Shown: in pieces, positions 31,407 through 33,367 of the stretch | Layout of the letters: every line of letters begins with the position of its first letter | How positions within the stretch are numbered: the first letter of the stretch is position 1 | Assembly (NCBI GenBank): GCA_001655205.1 | Contig: LPNZ01010086.1 | Coordinates: 1 to 33,367, forward strand | From: Lenisia limosa | Lineage: Eukaryota > Breviatea | Length of the DNA stretch: 33,367 nucleotides | Direction: 5' to 3' | Program-made: the position numbers and the translations under genes | Notes under the pieces: model-generated | Database searches by the model: none | Told to the model about the DNA's origin: nothing | Seen by the model: only the letters and a program-made list of their open reading frames with translations

Positions 31407-31460
31407 CTAAGACGTGAGCAGGGGTCAAAAATAACGCATACAATCACAAAAAAGGCTTAC
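31407..31460 (-). other. Predicted 5'-UTR intron of the uS8 gene
   Basis: On the minus strand, GTAAGCCTTTTTTGTG... ends ...CACGTCTTAG, leaving AAACACAGCCAAA before the ATG. Both ends fit the splice sites seen in coding introns here. Confidence 0.65.
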
Positions 31461-31612
31461 CAAGATTATTGAAGTGCACTAGCAGAAAGAGGCTGCAAAA
31501 TTGAAAAAAAATTGATAAAAGGTAACTGGGTGACCTAAGTTCAGTTCAATTTGATCATTAGATCAAACTATTTTTCTTCAAATTTCGTTTGGAAAACATC
31601 CTTTTACTTAAA

Positions 31613-32526
31613 ATGCTCTGGTTCCTTACATTAACACAGAACTGTAATCTTAAATGCTCCTATTGTGGAAGTGACGAGACTTTTGAAGGTGACATTGAGG
31701 ATATTTCGCCTCATCCTCGCGATTTAACATTTGCCACGGAGCTATATCAAAAACTTAACACCGATGAAGATCCTATTATATGCTTTTATGGAGGAGAGCC
31801 TCTTCTCAAGGTTTGCGGAGACCGCCTCCAAGCCTTTCTTATTAATTTTTAGATCAGAATCATTGAAAAGGTTGTTTCTATGGTTCCCCACGCCAAAGTA
31901 AGCCATCCCTTCTTTAAATTTACAGATTAGTTTGTGATCCAGACCAATGGAACACTGCTCCCCAACGTTTCCGATGATCTTCTTACTAAGATTGACACCA
32001 TTTTAATTTCCCTTGATGGTGACGAAGAAGCCACGGACCGGTGGGAAGAGGGATACAACTGGCAGTCAATGCATATTTCGGGTGTCTTCTTACATCACAG
32101 TTCTCGTGGAGAAGGTACCTACGATCAGGTCATCGATGCCACCCGTGATGCTCGTGAAAGGGGCTTCACTGTAAGTGGCTTCCAAGATAAATTTAGTCTG
32201 GCTTTTTGGCTTATCTATTTCTCACAAATTTTCTTTTCCGATGTGGTCTTACTCTAAAACGTCTTTCACATGTTCTATCCTTTTATTTGTATTTACTATT
32301 TATTGGACTAGTTTGTGCTACCTGAATTGAAACTACGTCAACACTATAGGGAGACTTTGTTGCCCGTATGACAGTCAGCAACGGTTCCAACATTTACGAT
32401 GATGTCATGCATCTCATCGACTTGGACCGTACAGAAACCGAGCCCCCCCTCTTTGACCATGTGCACTGGCAAATGGATGTCTTGTGGGACAGCCCCAAGT
32501 TCGCTCGTTGGGATAACTTCCTTAAG
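31613..32526 (+). CDS. Radical SAM protein resembling archaeal peptide-modifying (AF0577-type) enzymes, 3' part not seen
   Basis: Exons 31613-31810, 31853-31897, 31931-32040, 32101-32170 and 32350-32526 join in phase to 200 residues. The start [20 protein letters not shown] carries the C-x3-C-x2-C motif that binds the catalytic [4Fe-4S] cluster. FYGGEPLLK (the GGEP motif that contacts SAM), [10 protein letters not shown] and [14 protein letters not shown] are typical of the PqqE/anSME/SPASM-like branch. [20 protein letters not shown] and [12 protein letters not shown] match, as I recall the family, a group of archaeal 'putative peptide-modifying' radical SAM enzymes (TIGR04084-like). No SPASM-type cysteines are seen yet; they would lie in later exons past the donor at 32527. 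The substrate is unknown. Presence in a eukaryote suggests lateral transfer, and the gene has since gained introns. Confidence 0.85.
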
Positions 32527-33367
32527 GTAGGCCAGGTCAATAAATATTTGCATATATTGGATATTTATGAATATTCATATTCATAAATATGATACATATC
32601 GTAATAAAGCAATTATTCTTAATGTAAGTTATCATACTGGCTAAAGTCTTTGTTAAATTTTAGTAAAAACTAGGTAAAAGATTACGTAACCAAAACGGTT
32701 TGTTCGGATATATACATGATAATGTTTTGGGTTGGCACCCTGCTTTAACAAAATTATATCATGATTTATTTTTAAGGAGAGATTGATTATTATTTATAAA
32801 ATTGATGTTTTTTTTCTCTCTAATTGTAAATGTTGGATTTCCTTTGGTAAAGTTAACAGAAGAACGAAGGGAGTACCAAAAGATGTACATTATAAATGCT
32901 GATAGGTGGAACCGTTAAACTCATCATTCTGGCGTTTTTACTACACTGTCCCAAAATTGAGTCAGATAAACTGAAAACTATACGAACAAATCCAAGAAAG
33001 GTAATAGAAACAAAAAATCAAATGATGTTTAAATTCCATAAATTAAGTCCTGTAGCCATTTGCTGTATGATTTTAATATGCATTCAGTAATTTTTTCCTG
33101 TCAGTTTACAACGTATTTTGTCATAATTGGTGTTTTTTTTTAGACGTTTCCTATTGTATTCATAATATGTTATCTATTACTATATCGATATATGTGTGCT
33201 TAGCACTTCTGATTTATTCCAAATCATATATTTTATCATATTTATACATATATTTATCATGTGTCAAATAGAAATCATTTTTGAAATAAAATCTCTATTG
33301 ACCGACTCAGCAATTTACTTTCAAATTGTTGTTTGTGCCTCTTTTTTACCAAAGTGTCTCACTTTTT
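32527..33367 (+). other. AT-rich sequence after the last recognised radical SAM exon
   Basis: Starts with the donor GTAGGC. Over 840 bp follow with no recognisable exon and very high A+T, including TTCATAAATAT-type inverted repeats near 32560-32600. It is either a very long intron for this genome or the gene's 3' end has been lost. Confidence 0.5.

Noticed and set aside
1-33367. CRISPR array, rRNA genes, group II introns or prokaryotic operons
   Set aside because: No regularly spaced direct repeats with unique spacers, no rRNA-like sequence, and gene structure is clearly spliceosomal.

Overview
The window is intron-dense nuclear DNA from a protist. No gene is a single open frame; every gene was rebuilt by joining GT-AG exons in compatible phase and matching them to protein families. 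Introns occur about every 60-150 coding bases and are often tiny: 33 nt at 31898-31930, 34 nt at 14386-14419 and 25218-25251, 36 nt at 21116-21151, 43 nt at 31218-31260. Genes lie on both strands, often tail-to-tail with 43-215 bp between stops. An archaeal-looking radical SAM gene hints at an anaerobic flagellate; a fornicate metamonad such as Kipferlia is my guess, with low confidence. Ten runs of N (349-589, 5788-5825, 6542-6613, 10174-10268, 13321-13409, 21478-21564, 22416-22498, 26074-26176, 29582-29694, 30024-30173) hide some exons; six of them start at or just after a homopolymer or low-complexity run.

Layout. 1-958 (+): end of a Gly/Met-rich protein with two RanBP2-type zinc fingers. 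1415-5222 (+): endosomal-type Na+/H+ exchanger, 21 exons. 8714-5357 (-): RCC1-repeat protein with a predicted signal peptide. 9750-12408 (+): Pro/Gln-rich region that may be the N-terminus of the NAD kinase at 12475-14514 (+). 19206-14728 (-): protein with UBA/CUE-like segments, NPF/NPW motifs and a coding minisatellite. 19547-19864 (+): possible small zinc-ribbon gene. 19937-21679 (+): stand-alone tRNA-binding protein of the Arc1p/AIMP1 (EMAPII) type. 22118-21723 (-): small unknown protein. 22862-28486 (+): secreted cysteine-rich protein of about 13 TNFR-like modules. 30579-29740 (-): possible secreted protein. 31393-30896 (-): ribosomal protein uS8 (RPS15A). 31613-32526 (+, continues past the recognisable exons): radical SAM protein resembling an archaeal peptide-modifying family.

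The genes do not form one pathway. The most notable points are a roughly 100-bp palindromic element family, found three times and each time inside an intron, one copy with a 9-bp target duplication lying exactly on a 3' splice site; the cysteine-rich modular protein, whose last two modules have lost the same pair of cysteines that would be disulfide partners in TNF receptors; and the radical SAM gene.
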